Source: Bryoerythrophyllum caledonicum
Taxonomy: Eukaryota > Streptophyta > Bryopsida > Pottiales > Pottiaceae
Direction: 5' to 3'
Length of the DNA: 64,000 bases
Assembly (NCBI GenBank): GCA_963971425.1
Contig: OZ020516.1
Location: 16,108,593-16,172,592, forward strand
Shown: piece by piece, positions 12,078 through 21,463 of the stretch
How the letters are laid out: each line of letters opens with the position of its first letter
Position numbering within the stretch: position 1 is the stretch's first letter
Notes under the pieces: generated by a model
What the model was told of the DNA's origin: nothing
The model's input: only the letters and a program-made list of their open reading frames with translations
Databases searched by the model: none
Made by a program: the position numbers and the translations under genes

Positions 12078-12779
12078 TCATTCACTCTCTGAATGCTGAT
12101 CCATTTTGACTGGTGTGTATCCACATTCGTCACAGGCACGTGGACCTGCGGCAAGGATCATAAATGACTGCACGAGCTCAGGATTCTGAGCCATCTCCAG
12201 CAGAACAAATTTAGACGCGCTCACCTCCTTGAAGTTGCGGAGGATGTACTGATGGCAAATGTCCTTAAACGACACAAATACGCTCATGCGGTAGAAGTCC
12301 CAGCAGTTCTCAGGCGACAGATTCCTGGGCAGAGCGTCAGCAAACACCGCACTGAGTCGTTCCATCACTTCGAACTTGACGGCCGCCTCATAGAGCTGCC
12401 GGAAGCGCCTGTCCACCGCCTCGCGGAGCTCCAGCATCGCAGGATTCATGCGCTCCTCACATGAGATGTAGATCAGGAGCACAAACAGCTGCAGAGTTTC
12501 AATGCTCATCTCTTTCACATCGACGGCGGAAGTCATGCCATAGTTGATCTTGAAGCTGAAGTCTGAGGACACTGTTGCTAAGACGCATTTGTGCGCTCGC
12601 ATTGAGCCTCCTCGAGCTTGGAGGGTGATGTCGGCGTGAGTGCCTTCCATGAGCATCTGCACCAGTACCGGGTCCGAGCAACGTGATGTGACTGTAATCC
12701 TCGACCTCTCCATATTCTCCTCGGATAAGCCTGAGGCGAGGAACTTGGAAGGGTCCACGTTCAAGCTGGAACACGCCAT
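12078..12779 (-). CDS. BTB/POZ domain protein, tandem copy 1
   Basis: 233-residue protein. I start at the ATG at 12779 (MACSSLNVDPSKFLASG), because the three paralogues align from here and a splice acceptor (TTGTTGCAG) lies just upstream, indicating at least one 5' exon or leader intron. The BTB core is visible at about residues 45-70 (HADITLQARGGSMRAHKCVLATVSS: V/I-x-G-x-x-F-x-A-H-K-x-x-L-A-x-x-S pattern), followed by a helical BACK-like region and a C-terminal CDECGYTP (C-x2-C). Such proteins usually homodimerise and act as CUL3 E3 adaptors or scaffolds; the substrate is unknown. Loop residues of the BTB fold (INYGMTS) differ from copies 2 and 3. First of a same-strand array. Confidence 0.75.
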   Translation of the reverse strand: MACSSLNVDPSKFLASGLSEENMERSRITVTSRCSDPVLVQMLMEGTHADITLQARGGSMRAHKCVLATVSSDFSFKINYGMTSAVDVKEMSIETLQLFVLLIYISCEERMNPAMLELREAVDRRFRQLYEAAVKFEVMERLSAVFADALPRNLSPENCWDFYRMSVFVSFKDICHQYILRNFKEVSASKFVLLEMAQNPELVQSFMILAAGPRACDECGYTPVKMDQHSESE

Positions 12780-13838
12780 AGCCCCTGATCCAGCTCTGCA
12801 ACAAGAAGTAAATAAGACCTTGAACACAAAAACAATGTGGATAAAAAATTTCCATGCTCCATGAAACAAAGGTAACGTCGTCTCTTCGAGCCACTTCATT
12901 CCCGATCTCCTCAGGTAGACACTCCACAAAATCAATAGTTTCTACACGTTTTGCCAAATTCTGAGGTCTATCAGGGCTTGACATAATAAGTAGAATGAGC
13001 AGTTTGCTCTTGCTTATCAACAGTACTACGTAGAATTTGACTCGTGCTGATTGATGTGTACACAGATCCTTCCCTCCATGCACGTTCCTATGGACTCGCA
13101 ATCTTGGAGCTGAATACATCAGACGGAAAAGCCTTACTACCTGAGACGCAGTTTTACTGACAAACGGGAGGCGCACGAAACGAACACAGAAAAACACCAA
13201 GAAAGTCAGAGATGAGGGGAGCAAGACCAAGCGTCCCTTGTAGCTAGAATTCTGCCAAGCTGCGTCAAATTGGAAGTGGAAATGAGGAGGCGGCCATCTT
13301 TCCTCAAAGCACAAAAAAGGGCTCAAGAGGAAGGAGAGAGCAGCCTTCTTTTCTGGCCTGATTTGATGGTAGCCTGATGTGATGCTAGCCTGATGTCGAG
13401 TGCGTGCCAGGCTTACAAGACGCGGTGCGAGTCGCCCACCCACGCCGTCGCCTCTTGGCGCGGTTTTTCTCCCCGTCAAGTTCAACGAGCGCCACTCCGC
13501 GCCCACTCTCTGCCCTCGTGTCTGATCGTGCGCCAGGGGCATTCATCACCCACTACAACGCTCTCCGAGTCTCAGATCTCGTAGCCACCTGTGACCTGAG
13601 TGCAAATGACACCACTTCGTTGTTGGTGATGCGCTGGTTCGAGAACAAGGTTTTAGACTGGTGAAGTTGTCGTGAGGCGCTTCTCTCGGGCGGACCTTCA
13701 CCACGGGAAGTAAGACATCAGATCCGGCTCAGCATGGTTTGTGCAGCGGCGACTGTGGAAGTTGAGGAGCTCTTGGGGCTCTCGTCAGTCGATTCAGATT
13801 GACCTCTCAACGTCAAGCGCTGTAGATACATTGCCATT
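12780..13838 (-). other. Upstream region of BTB copy 1
   Basis: Homologous to the region upstream of BTB copy 3 (about 17,520-18,100), sharing TACGTAGAA and TTGGAAGTGGAAATGAG blocks, so it probably holds the promoter and 5'UTR exons. The long open frame through it (12,499-13,542) is not conserved as protein and is rejected. A segment at 13,735-13,820 recurs at 15,822-15,912 and marks the duplication unit. Confidence 0.5.
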
Positions 13839-14058
13839 TTGGTTGATTGGTGGGAGAACTTATAAGATTCTACATGTGGGCCTAATTGTTTTTTTATTAA
13901 ACTCCTTCTACAAGGAAATTTTCGGAACGCTAAACTTTCAAGGAGGTACGACACTAAACAGTGCCAAACCTAAGCTCAGATTTATTTTGAAGTCAAACGT
14001 AATAATAAAAAGTTAGGCCCTCATGTAGAATCTTGTTAGCTTCCTCCACCAACCAACA
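13839..14058. mobile_element. About 220-bp MITE with 45-bp inverted ends
   Basis: The ends are inverted repeats (left TTGATTGGTGGGAGAA ... AAGATTCTACATGTGGGC; the right end is its reverse complement with a few changes). The paralogous segment at 15,912 continues without this sequence, so it is an insertion postdating the duplication. Target duplication not resolved; class unknown. Confidence 0.7.
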
Positions 14059-14139
14059 AAAGCAAAAATAAAAAAACAAATCCCGTTTATAGTGATTTTA
14101 TTCTGAGTATCCTACTGAACAAGTTGTATGGCTCCACTT

Positions 14140-14853
14140 TCATTCACTTTCTGAATGCTCCTGATCCATTTTCACTGGTGTGCATCCACACTTGTCACAG
14201 GCACGGGGAGTTGCGGCAAGGATCATGAATGACTGCACCAGCTCAGGATTCCGGTTCATCTCCACCACGACCCGTTTAGACGCGATCACCTTCCTGAAAT
14301 TGCAGAGGATGTACTGATGGCAAACATCCTTCAACAATACAAACGTGCTCATGCGGTAGAAATACCAGCAGTTCTCCGGCGACAGATTCCTGGGCAGAGC
14401 GTCAGCAAACACCGCACTCAGCCGCTTCATCACTTCGTACTTCATGGCCATCTCATAGAGCGGCCGGAAGCGCCTGTCCACCGCCTCGCGGAGCTCCAGC
14501 ATCGCAGGGTTCATGCGCTCCTCACATGAGATGTAGATCAGGAGCACAAACAGCTGCAGAGTTTCAATATCTGTGATGGAGTCCACGGCGTAAATCAGGT
14601 GCTCTCTCTTGCCGTTGTTGAACATGAAGGCGAACGCTGAGGACACTGTTGCTAAGACGCACGTGTGCGCTTGAATTGAGCCTCCTCGAGCTACGAGGGT
14701 GATGTCGGCGAGAGTGCCTTTCATCAGCATCTGCACCAGTACCGGGTCCGAGCAACGTGTTGTGAGGGTGATTCTCGACTTCTCCATATTCTCCTCGGAT
14801 AAGCCTGAGGCCAGGAACATGAAAAGGTCCACGTTCAAGCTGGAAGACGCCAT
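14140..14853 (-). CDS. BTB/POZ domain protein, tandem copy 2
   Basis: 237 residues from the ATG at 14853 (MASSSLNVDLFMFLASG), with the same layout as copies 1 and 3: BTB core (ADITLVARGGSIQAHTCVL), BACK-like helices with the invariant block MLELREAVDRRF, and C-terminal CDKCGCTP. It shares a 3' flank with copy 1 (GAGTATCCTACTGAACAAG). The open frame extends upstream past the splice acceptor without another conserved start. Likely functional, as no internal stop is seen. Possible CUL3-type adaptor. Confidence 0.75.
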   Translation of the reverse strand: MASSSLNVDLFMFLASGLSEENMEKSRITLTTRCSDPVLVQMLMKGTLADITLVARGGSIQAHTCVLATVSSAFAFMFNNGKREHLIYAVDSITDIETLQLFVLLIYISCEERMNPAMLELREAVDRRFRPLYEMAMKYEVMKRLSAVFADALPRNLSPENCWYFYRMSTFVLLKDVCHQYILCNFRKVIASKRVVVEMNRNPELVQSFMILAATPRACDKCGCTPVKMDQEHSESE

Positions 14854-15647
14854 AGCTCCACACGCACGGACTGAATGCCTGCCCCTGATCCAACCTGCAA
14901 CAAGATAAGAATAAGACCCTGAACACAAAAGAATGTGCATGCGAAATCTTCATGTTACATGAAACAAACATAGATTAACCCCAACGTACCGTGCCTGTGA
15001 CCGTGCCCAGAAATCAACAGGAAAACACCAAGAGAAGCAGAGTTGTGAGGAGCAACACCAACCGTCCCTTGCAGCTAGAACTCTGCCAAGCTGCATCAAG
15101 TTGGAAGTGGAAATGAGAAGCAGGCCAGAAGGGCTTAAGAAGATGAGAGAGCATTCATGAAGCCATGCCACCTGGAAGTTGGTAGGACTTAATTAGTGCG
15201 CCGGCGAGGATTACATCATTGATGATCATCGATTAGGCATTGATAATGCTGCCTTCGTTTGATAAAGATCACGAAGTTCTCAAGGTGTTGTCAACATCCA
15301 TAGGAGCTTGGAATGTCCTTGCCGCTCTACAATGTGCCTTCTAGCTACTCCAGCTATCAGTCAAGGATATCATCTGCAATTGAACGATGTAGCGTAGTCT
15401 GAAATCTGAAGTGCGGACTTGGTTCTAATGACTTTCTCTGTACAGTGTTGGCAAAGTTTTGGTTTCTTTAGAAGGAGAGCTGCTGCCAGGGCATTGGAGG
15501 TATGTTTCGGATTGCAAGTTATATCTATTCCTCTTTGCTATATTTGAACAGGATCTACTTGTGGTGGCTACAAGAGCTCTTTGAAGGGCCTGATGCCCAC
15601 ATCATCGACGAGTGCAGTTACGTGGGCTATTTAATACCAATATAACG
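14854..15647 (-). other. Upstream region of BTB copy 2, with the empty site for the MULE
   Basis: Holds the putative leader and promoter of copy 2. From about 15,190 to 15,370 it is paralogous to 18,040-18,236 joined directly to 28,024-28,085, so it shows what the 9.8-kb MULE insertion site looked like before insertion (GTCCTTGCC at 15,315-15,323). Confidence 0.7.
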
Positions 15648-15772
15648 ACACAACCGTGCTTATGCGGTAGAAATGCCAGCAGTTCTCAGGCGACAGATTC
15701 CTGGCCAGAGCGTCAGCAAACACCGCCATGAGCCGCTTCATCACCTGGCAGTCGTTGGCCGCAGCATAGAGA
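15648..15772 (-). pseudogene. BTB gene fragment
   Basis: About 125 bp matching the middle of the BTB genes (region encoding LSAVFAD ... RNLSPENCW and the preceding helix), closest to copy 3 (shares TGGCAGTCGTTGGCCGC). No start, stop or flanking exons: a relic of unequal exchange in the array. Confidence 0.75.
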
Positions 15773-16498
15773 CACCAGGAATAATGCATCGTTTCTAACG
15801 CTTACGGCTTTGCATCGTCTCGTGCAGCGGCGAGTGTGAAGTTGAGGAGCTCTTCGGGCTCTCGTCAGTCGATTCAGATTGTCCTCTCAATGCCAAGCGC
15901 TGTGGATACATTACCTTCACAGATCACTGTTGGGTTCCTGAACGCTGACTGCTCGACAGTATCATGTTCTGCACTAGAGTTGAGGTGCTCTTCACGCTTG
16001 TACGAGCCTCTTGTAAGTCGATCTGCGAGATCTCTCGGTGAAATCTCTTCACATGTCTCACAAATCTCACTTTCATTCTACCTTCACAACTCAGCTCTTA
16101 CATTCTGCCTTCGCAAATCTCACAAATCTCTCTCACAGACCTGTATCTGACTTGTCTAATCTTGTTCTGTGATTTCGTTTCCGAGTTAGTCACAAGCAGC
16201 TCTAGAGACCTGGAACCAATACCACCACTTTGAAGCAAAATGGTTTCTTTTCCACATGACAGACTTTTGCATTGGAGTTTTCATTCCAGGGCAATGAGCT
16301 GCTGGTTCAAACTAAGAAACTGGAATCACGTATAAGCGAGCCAACATCTTAACTCATAAAATTTGGTGTAGATGATGTGTTTCAAAACTAGAATTGCCCA
16401 GAGTCCTACCTACATGATATCATCACTAGACTTCTGAGTATCCTACTGCACACATTGCGCAAGTTTTGTGGCTCCACTTTCATGGACTCTCTGGAAGC
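15773..16498. other. Spacer between BTB fragment and BTB copy 3
   Basis: Contains the duplicated unit-boundary segment (15,822-15,912) and the shared 3' flank of copy 3 (from about 16,386). No gene seen. Confidence 0.5.
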
Positions 16499-17167
16499 TC
16501 ACACTGGTGTGTGTCCACATCTGTCACAGGGACGTGGACGTGCGGCAAGGATCATAAACGACTGCACGAGCTCAGGATTCCAATTCATCTCCACCTCAAT
16601 ACTTTCAGACGCGCTCACCTCCTTGAAATTGCGGAGGATGTACTCTCGGCAAATATCCCGCAACGACCAGTTCGTGCTCTTGCGGTACAGGTCCCAGCAG
16701 TTCCCAGGCGACAGATTCCTGGCCAGAGCGTCGGCAAACACCGCACTGAGCCGGTCGATCACCTGGCAGTCGTTGGCCGCATCATAGAGCGGCAGGAAGC
16801 GCCTGTCCACCGCCTCGCGGAGCTCCGGCATCGCAGGGCTCATGCGCTCCTCACATGAGAGGTAGATCAGGAGCAAAAACAGCTGCAGAGCTTCAACGTT
16901 CATAAAGTTGAAGTCGACGGCGGAAACCATGCGAAATTTGCACATGGAGGCGAATGCTGGGGACACTGTTGCTAGGACGCATCTGTGCGCTCGCACTGAA
17001 CCTCCTCGAGCTTGGAAGGTGATGTCGGCGTGAGTGCCTTCCATGAGCATCTGCACTAGTACTGGGACTCGTGATGAGACGGTATTCATCGACGTCTCCA
17101 TATCCTCCTCGAATAAGCCTGAGGCGAGGAACTTGGAAGGGTCCACGTTCAAGCTGGTAGGCACCAT
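16499..17167 (-). CDS. BTB/POZ domain protein, tandem copy 3
   Basis: 222 residues from the ATG at 17167 (MVPTSLNVDPSKFLASG). BTB core HADITFQARGGSVRAHRCVL, then PELREAVDRRF and the C-x2-C end CDRCGHTPV. It stops about 12 residues earlier than copies 1 and 2, and lacks the CSD of TSRCSDPVL (here SSRVPVL, an in-frame loss of three residues). Several loop positions differ, so it is the most diverged copy, but the frame is intact. Confidence 0.72.
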   Translation of the reverse strand: MVPTSLNVDPSKFLASGLFEEDMETSMNTVSSRVPVLVQMLMEGTHADITFQARGGSVRAHRCVLATVSPAFASMCKFRMVSAVDFNFMNVEALQLFLLLIYLSCEERMSPAMPELREAVDRRFLPLYDAANDCQVIDRLSAVFADALARNLSPGNCWDLYRKSTNWSLRDICREYILRNFKEVSASESIEVEMNWNPELVQSFMILAARPRPCDRCGHTPV

Positions 17168-18227
17168 AGCTCCACACATTCTGACTAAATTCTTGCCCCT
17201 GATCCAGCTCTGCAACAAGAAGTGAACAATGTTAGAAGGTGAAAACTTGAAGTTAAACAGTCATCCAAATGGTTGAACTTCCTGTCTGTTGGACTTCAGT
17301 TGGTTGAGCTTCAAGTTAGCTACAGTACATATTGATCGTTGATGTGTCTTATGAAGTATCTTTTTGTATCAGCGATCGTCAGCGTAGCTAAGATGTAAGC
17401 ATGCATGCTTAGTGAAGACGTAGGAAGTTGATAACTAGATCAGAGAGTACATGATGTACAGTTGCAACTTTGCTGCATATGAATAAAGCTTCATTCACAG
17501 ATCATAGAATTTAATAAACAAGACTTACTACATGAAACAAACGTCGTATCATCTCTTCGAGCCACCGTCGTTCCCAATCTCATTATGTAGACACTCCGCA
17601 ATAACAATAAACTCCATACGTTTAACCAAATTCTGAGGTCTATCAAGACTTGGCATAATATGTAGACTGAGAAGTTTGCTCTTGCTTGCCCACAGTACTA
17701 CGTAGAAGTTGGCTCGTGCTGATTGCTGTGTACACAGATCCTTCCCTCCATGCACTGCAATCTTGGAGCTCAATACATCAAACGGAAGCACCTTACTACC
17801 CATGATGCGGTTCTACTAGTGACGACCGTGCACAGAAATCAAAAGTATGAGACAGAGAATCACCAAGAGAAGCAGAGCTGTGGAAGCAACACCGACCGCC
17901 CCTTGAAGCTAGAACTCTGCCAAGGTGCATCAAGTTGGAAGTGGAAATGAGAGGGGGACATCTCTCCATAAGCCAGACAAAGGGCTTAAGAAGAGAGCGT
18001 TCATGAAGCCATAAGAGTAAATTGCCACTTGGTAGTAGTTGATGAGTGCGCCGGCCAGGAATTACATCATTGATGAACGAAATTATGCGCCGGCCTGTTA
18101 CCACAGCAGTGAGGAACTAAAACGTTTTTGAATATTGGAGCTCAAACTCATTAGGCATTAATAGTGCTCATATGATAAAGATCACAAAGTTCTCAAGGTA
18201 TTCTCAACATCCATAGCAGCTTCAATG
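17168..18227 (-). other. Upstream region of BTB copy 3
   Basis: Paralogous to the upstream regions of copies 1 and 2. The last 190 bp continue, after the transposon, at 28,024-28,085. No separate gene seen. Confidence 0.5.
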
Positions 18228-18236
18228 GTCCTTGCA
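18228..18236 (+). repeat. 9-bp target-site duplication, left
   Basis: GTCCTTGCA immediately before the MULE TIR; an identical copy is at 28,024-28,032. Nine base pairs is the classic Mutator duplication length. Confidence 0.92.
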
Positions 18237-18768
18237 CCCGGTCACTACAGTCAATCCGGGTTCGCGGTGTCAGGGCCTGGTTTTAGGCCTGACACCGCGA
18301 AAAGCGGCCCTTCTACCTGCGCGCCTTTCCGCCTCCATGTAACCTTCTTCCCACAATAACGTCCACTTTCGCACACATTTTTCGCCCCGACACGTGTACA
18401 CCAGAATGACCCGTCCTTCTCGGCGGCTGTGAAGTGCCATCCACATCGTTTCGTACGGCGCCGTCTTTGGCATGATCATTGTACCGTGTAGTACACTACC
18501 GGAAGGGGATTGCTTGTCTACGCGTGAATGGACTTCCTCGATCTCAATCTCCCCATACAAGACAAGTCTGATGGGAATTCTAGCGAGACGGCGCCACCAA
18601 CCGTTGCCGATAACGGGGCAACACGGAGGAAATGGAGGCGTCAAGGGAGAAAGAAACCGGCTGGTGTGCATGAGAAGGGGGTGAAGGACCTTGATGCCGC
18701 GTTCCGGGAAGGCCTGTATGCAGAGTACCTGAAGAAACACGCTTGGAGGGTTCTTCGGATGCCCGATT
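18237..18768 (+). repeat. Left terminal inverted repeat of the MULE
   Basis: About 532 bp matching the reverse complement of 27,440-28,023 with scattered substitutions. It lacks a segment of about 45 bp present in the right TIR that carries a GCCGATAA motif. Weak homology resumes after a gap (18,770-18,825 versus the transposase exon at 27,290-27,340). Confidence 0.9.
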
Positions 18769-18842
18769 CGAAGAGGAAGCAATCCAACCTTATCGACTAC
18801 ATTCTTAGGGATAGAAGAAGGTGGCTACTTGGTTTAGGTTAG
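18528..18842 (+). pseudogene. TIR-borne copy of the transposase 5' exon
   Basis: Open frame of 104 residues (starts MDFLDLNLPIQDK) lying mostly in the left TIR. It is the mirror of the transposase first exon at 27,459-27,680 plus a little of exon 2 (SKRKQS). The left copy keeps a Gln codon where the right copy has a stop, so the two TIRs have diverged. Probably a by-product of TIR homogenisation rather than a separate gene. Confidence 0.6.
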
Positions 18843-19019
18843 GTTAGGCGTTCATCATCACCATCAACGTGAAACCCTAATACAATCATGGCAAAGTTTT
18901 TTGTAGCAGCACCATTTCCCGCACATTCGAACTATGTTTTTTGCCGTCTAGCGACATATCCAGGAAGTCCAAGCTCTGCGTCAGCGATCGCTGCTTCAAA
19001 ACCTTGAAATCGCCGACGG

Positions 19020-19276
19020 AACTTTTCGGTAAGTTCCCTGCCCTTCTATCTTTCTATTTCATTCCATTTCGGTAAGTTCTCTGTCATTCTTTCTTCTCAT
19101 TTCTTTTCGGTTTATTCCCTGTCCTTCTTTCATTCCATTTCAAATGTGGGGCGTTGGAAAGTATGCTGTGTGAAGATGTAGGAAATTTTGCAAGGCGTCC
19201 AGGTTTAGGGTTTCAAGGTTTTAGGGTTTTAGGGTTCTCGATAATCGTTTCGGGCAATAAGGTTTCATGTTCGGCA
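19020..19276 (+). promoter_or_regulatory. Leader of the second MULE gene, with pyrimidine repeats and telobox-like tract
   Basis: Three imperfect copies of a TTTCGGTAAGTTCCCTG-like block (19,024-19,141) and an AGGGTTT-rich tract (19,201-19,236) precede the first good ATG. Probably 5'UTR or promoter; possible alternative donors (CGGTAAGTT) occur twice. Confidence 0.4.
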
Positions 19277-21278
19277 ATGTCCTCCCTCGCAGGACCGAAA
19301 AAATGCCGAAGCGGCCGGGGTGTTTCTGCAAGGCACTATTTGATGAGATCCCGGTGGACAATAGGAAAGTGGTCTCCCACCTACAACGAGGAAACGGGGA
19401 GGATCGAGCAGCTATTTGTCATTGAGAAGGACCACATTTGGCGCGATAGCTGGGAGGTGATGGAGGCGAGGGCCCTTATCCTAGAGCTGCATGGACCGGA
19501 CTCGCCCATCGTACCGGTTGGACAAACCGGCCTCAAGCAGATACTGTGCATACATTGCAACACGACGCACCAGAAGCACATGTTCAACCTCCACCGCAAC
19601 CATACATTGTGCGAAGGGAAGGGGAAGGTGGGCGTAAAGATGCCGTCGAATCCCAATTTGGGCGTCAAGGATGTGGCAAACTTTGTGGCACGACTTCGGG
19701 ATTGCGGGTCGGTGGAAGAAGCCATTGAGGTTTTCGCCACCATAGAGCCGATAGCCACGAAGAGGAGGCCTCGAAAGGCTGCCGATAATGAGGAGGAATT
19801 TATTAGTGGAGTCCCAATTAAGCACGGCAAGAAGGTGGCATAGGCGGCACAGGAGGGTCGTCCACAGAAGCGTACCTCTATGCCTTCTCGGAAAGACCTT
19901 CGCCCCCGAAAGCGGAGTTCAGTGACGATACTTCTTCGTCGGCAGAGTTGGGAGGAGATCACAACACAAATCATGAGGCCGATAACGTAGGCACTCTGGC
20001 TGTTTACGCCGACAAGGACGGTCTTCACTCCGGAGATGATGCCTCTAGAAATTCCGGTGCCAAGAACCCGATATCCAAGGTCCGAAAGCCCGCACTCGCG
20101 CTGGTGCTGAAGAGCGATTCCTCTATCCTGCTCTGGAAGACCGAGCCTGCGAAGCAGGCTGTACCGAAGAAGAAGGTGGCAAAAGCTGAAGAGGCCACGA
20201 AGAAGGCAAGATTTGAAGACTCCACGAAGAAGACAAAAGCTCTCAATCCCCCAGCAATGGCGAAAAGGCTTACGGGAATGTCTGTGGAAGAGACCGCTAT
20301 GGCGAGAAGGCCTCGAGCCCCGCCGGCTTCACAGCGGTTGAGAGAGACGAGTATTGCCGAGAGACCCTCCAACTCTGACATTGGCCCGCCGATAACCTCG
20401 AACGAATGCCTCCCGACCTCGGCCCAGATGGAATTTCGACAGCCGCTGACAATGGCCAAGATACTTCGGGCAGGCTCTGATGAAGGTGCGAATCTCGATA
20501 ACCACCTCATTCTGCCGGACAAAGGTAGCAGTGAGCAAGGTTTGGAGTTGGAGAGGGCCGAAATGATACGACAGGCGCAGGAGGACGCTGAACGTATTTT
20601 TTCGCTTTGGAGAGTGCTCTCCCCCAAAAAGAAGGTACCGATAACGCCGTTGTACCTACTCCTCAAGCCCAGTCTCCTCGACACTATCACGATGGACAGT
20701 TTAAAGTCCAAAGATGACCTATTGAAATACGTCTTGTGTATGGTGGAGTCTGGAGGCCACCAGGGCACGTTCCACCAGGCTCTCGGTGCCTGCATTTCCG
20801 AAGGGGGCGGCTTCGCCGATAACGAGGTTTCGCTTCCACAGCTAACAACCCTTTGCAATCTGGCAAAGAATCCCGATGGCGGTACTGCGCAAGAGGTTTG
20901 GAAAGAGGCAGTGATAGGAACGTGGGCATACATGACACACGAGAAGGAGTGCGTCGAGTATGTAGCTAGGCGTACAACCGATGTGTAGAGCACAAAGCGG
21001 TTAAGGGAGAAGTTAGTCTGCAACGAGATTCAGAAATTTGATGCGGAAAGGGCGGTGGAGAGAGAGGCTATTCAATGGGACTTCAACAACCTCTTCGGGT
21101 ATTGCGCGATGAACGAAATTCTTCGACCATTGTTGCACCCACTACCATGGAGGCACAACATTGACGAGGCTCGAGAGGTCGTGCACCGTCTAGCGCGGAT
21201 CAGAATCGAGAGTGTCCCGTCGCCGGCTCCAGCTATGCTATTGAAGTGTTACTTCGTTTGCAACGGGTTCTCTCGGGT
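19277..21278 (+). pseudogene. MULE second gene, 5' part: zinc-finger-like protein
   Basis: From the ATG at 19277 (MSSLAGPKKCRSGRG) the product has a CIHC ... H ... HRNH ... C cluster (about residues 95-115), which resembles a BED/C2H2-type zinc-binding site, then a Lys/Glu-rich linker and a helical region (ERIFSLWRVLSPKKKV, then CNLAKNPDGG). The frame is interrupted: it ends at TAG 19,841-19,843, resumes one frame over from about 19,844, meets a second TAG at 20,986-20,988, and continues in the same frame to a good donor (GTAAGT at 21,279). Across that intron the reading joins 21,464 in frame. I do not recognise the family beyond the metal-binding pattern. As a possible DNA-binding protein it is the natural candidate to read the element's repeated motif, but that is inference. 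Confidence 0.55.
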
Positions 21279-21463
21279 GTAAGTTTTTCCTTCTCGCCAC
21301 AGACTTGTCCCTTATCGTCTCTTCTCATCCCTTATCGTCTCTTATCGTCCCTCATTGTCCCTTATCGTCCCTTATCGTCTCTTATCGTCTCTTATCGTCT
21401 CTTATCGTCTCTTATCGTCTCTTATCGTCCCTTATCGGCTGACGTGACTCCGTTGTTTTTCAG
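21279..21463 (+). repeat. Intron filled with a 10-bp minisatellite
   Basis: The intron (donor GTAAGT, acceptor TTTTTCAG) contains a tandem array from about 21,310 to 21,440 of CTTATCGTCT/C units, 11 of which have an intact TTATCG. The last unit is TTATCGGC, identical to the element-wide motif on the opposite strand. Confidence 0.85.

Noticed and set aside
12499-13542. 347-codon minus-strand open frame across the BTB copy 1 upstream region
   Set aside because: Overlaps the BTB reading frame out of phase and is not conserved as protein in the paralogous upstream regions; it runs through a splice acceptor.
20025-21023. 332-codon minus-strand open frame inside the MULE
   Set aside because: Antisense shadow of the plus-strand gene; residue pattern is not protein-like.
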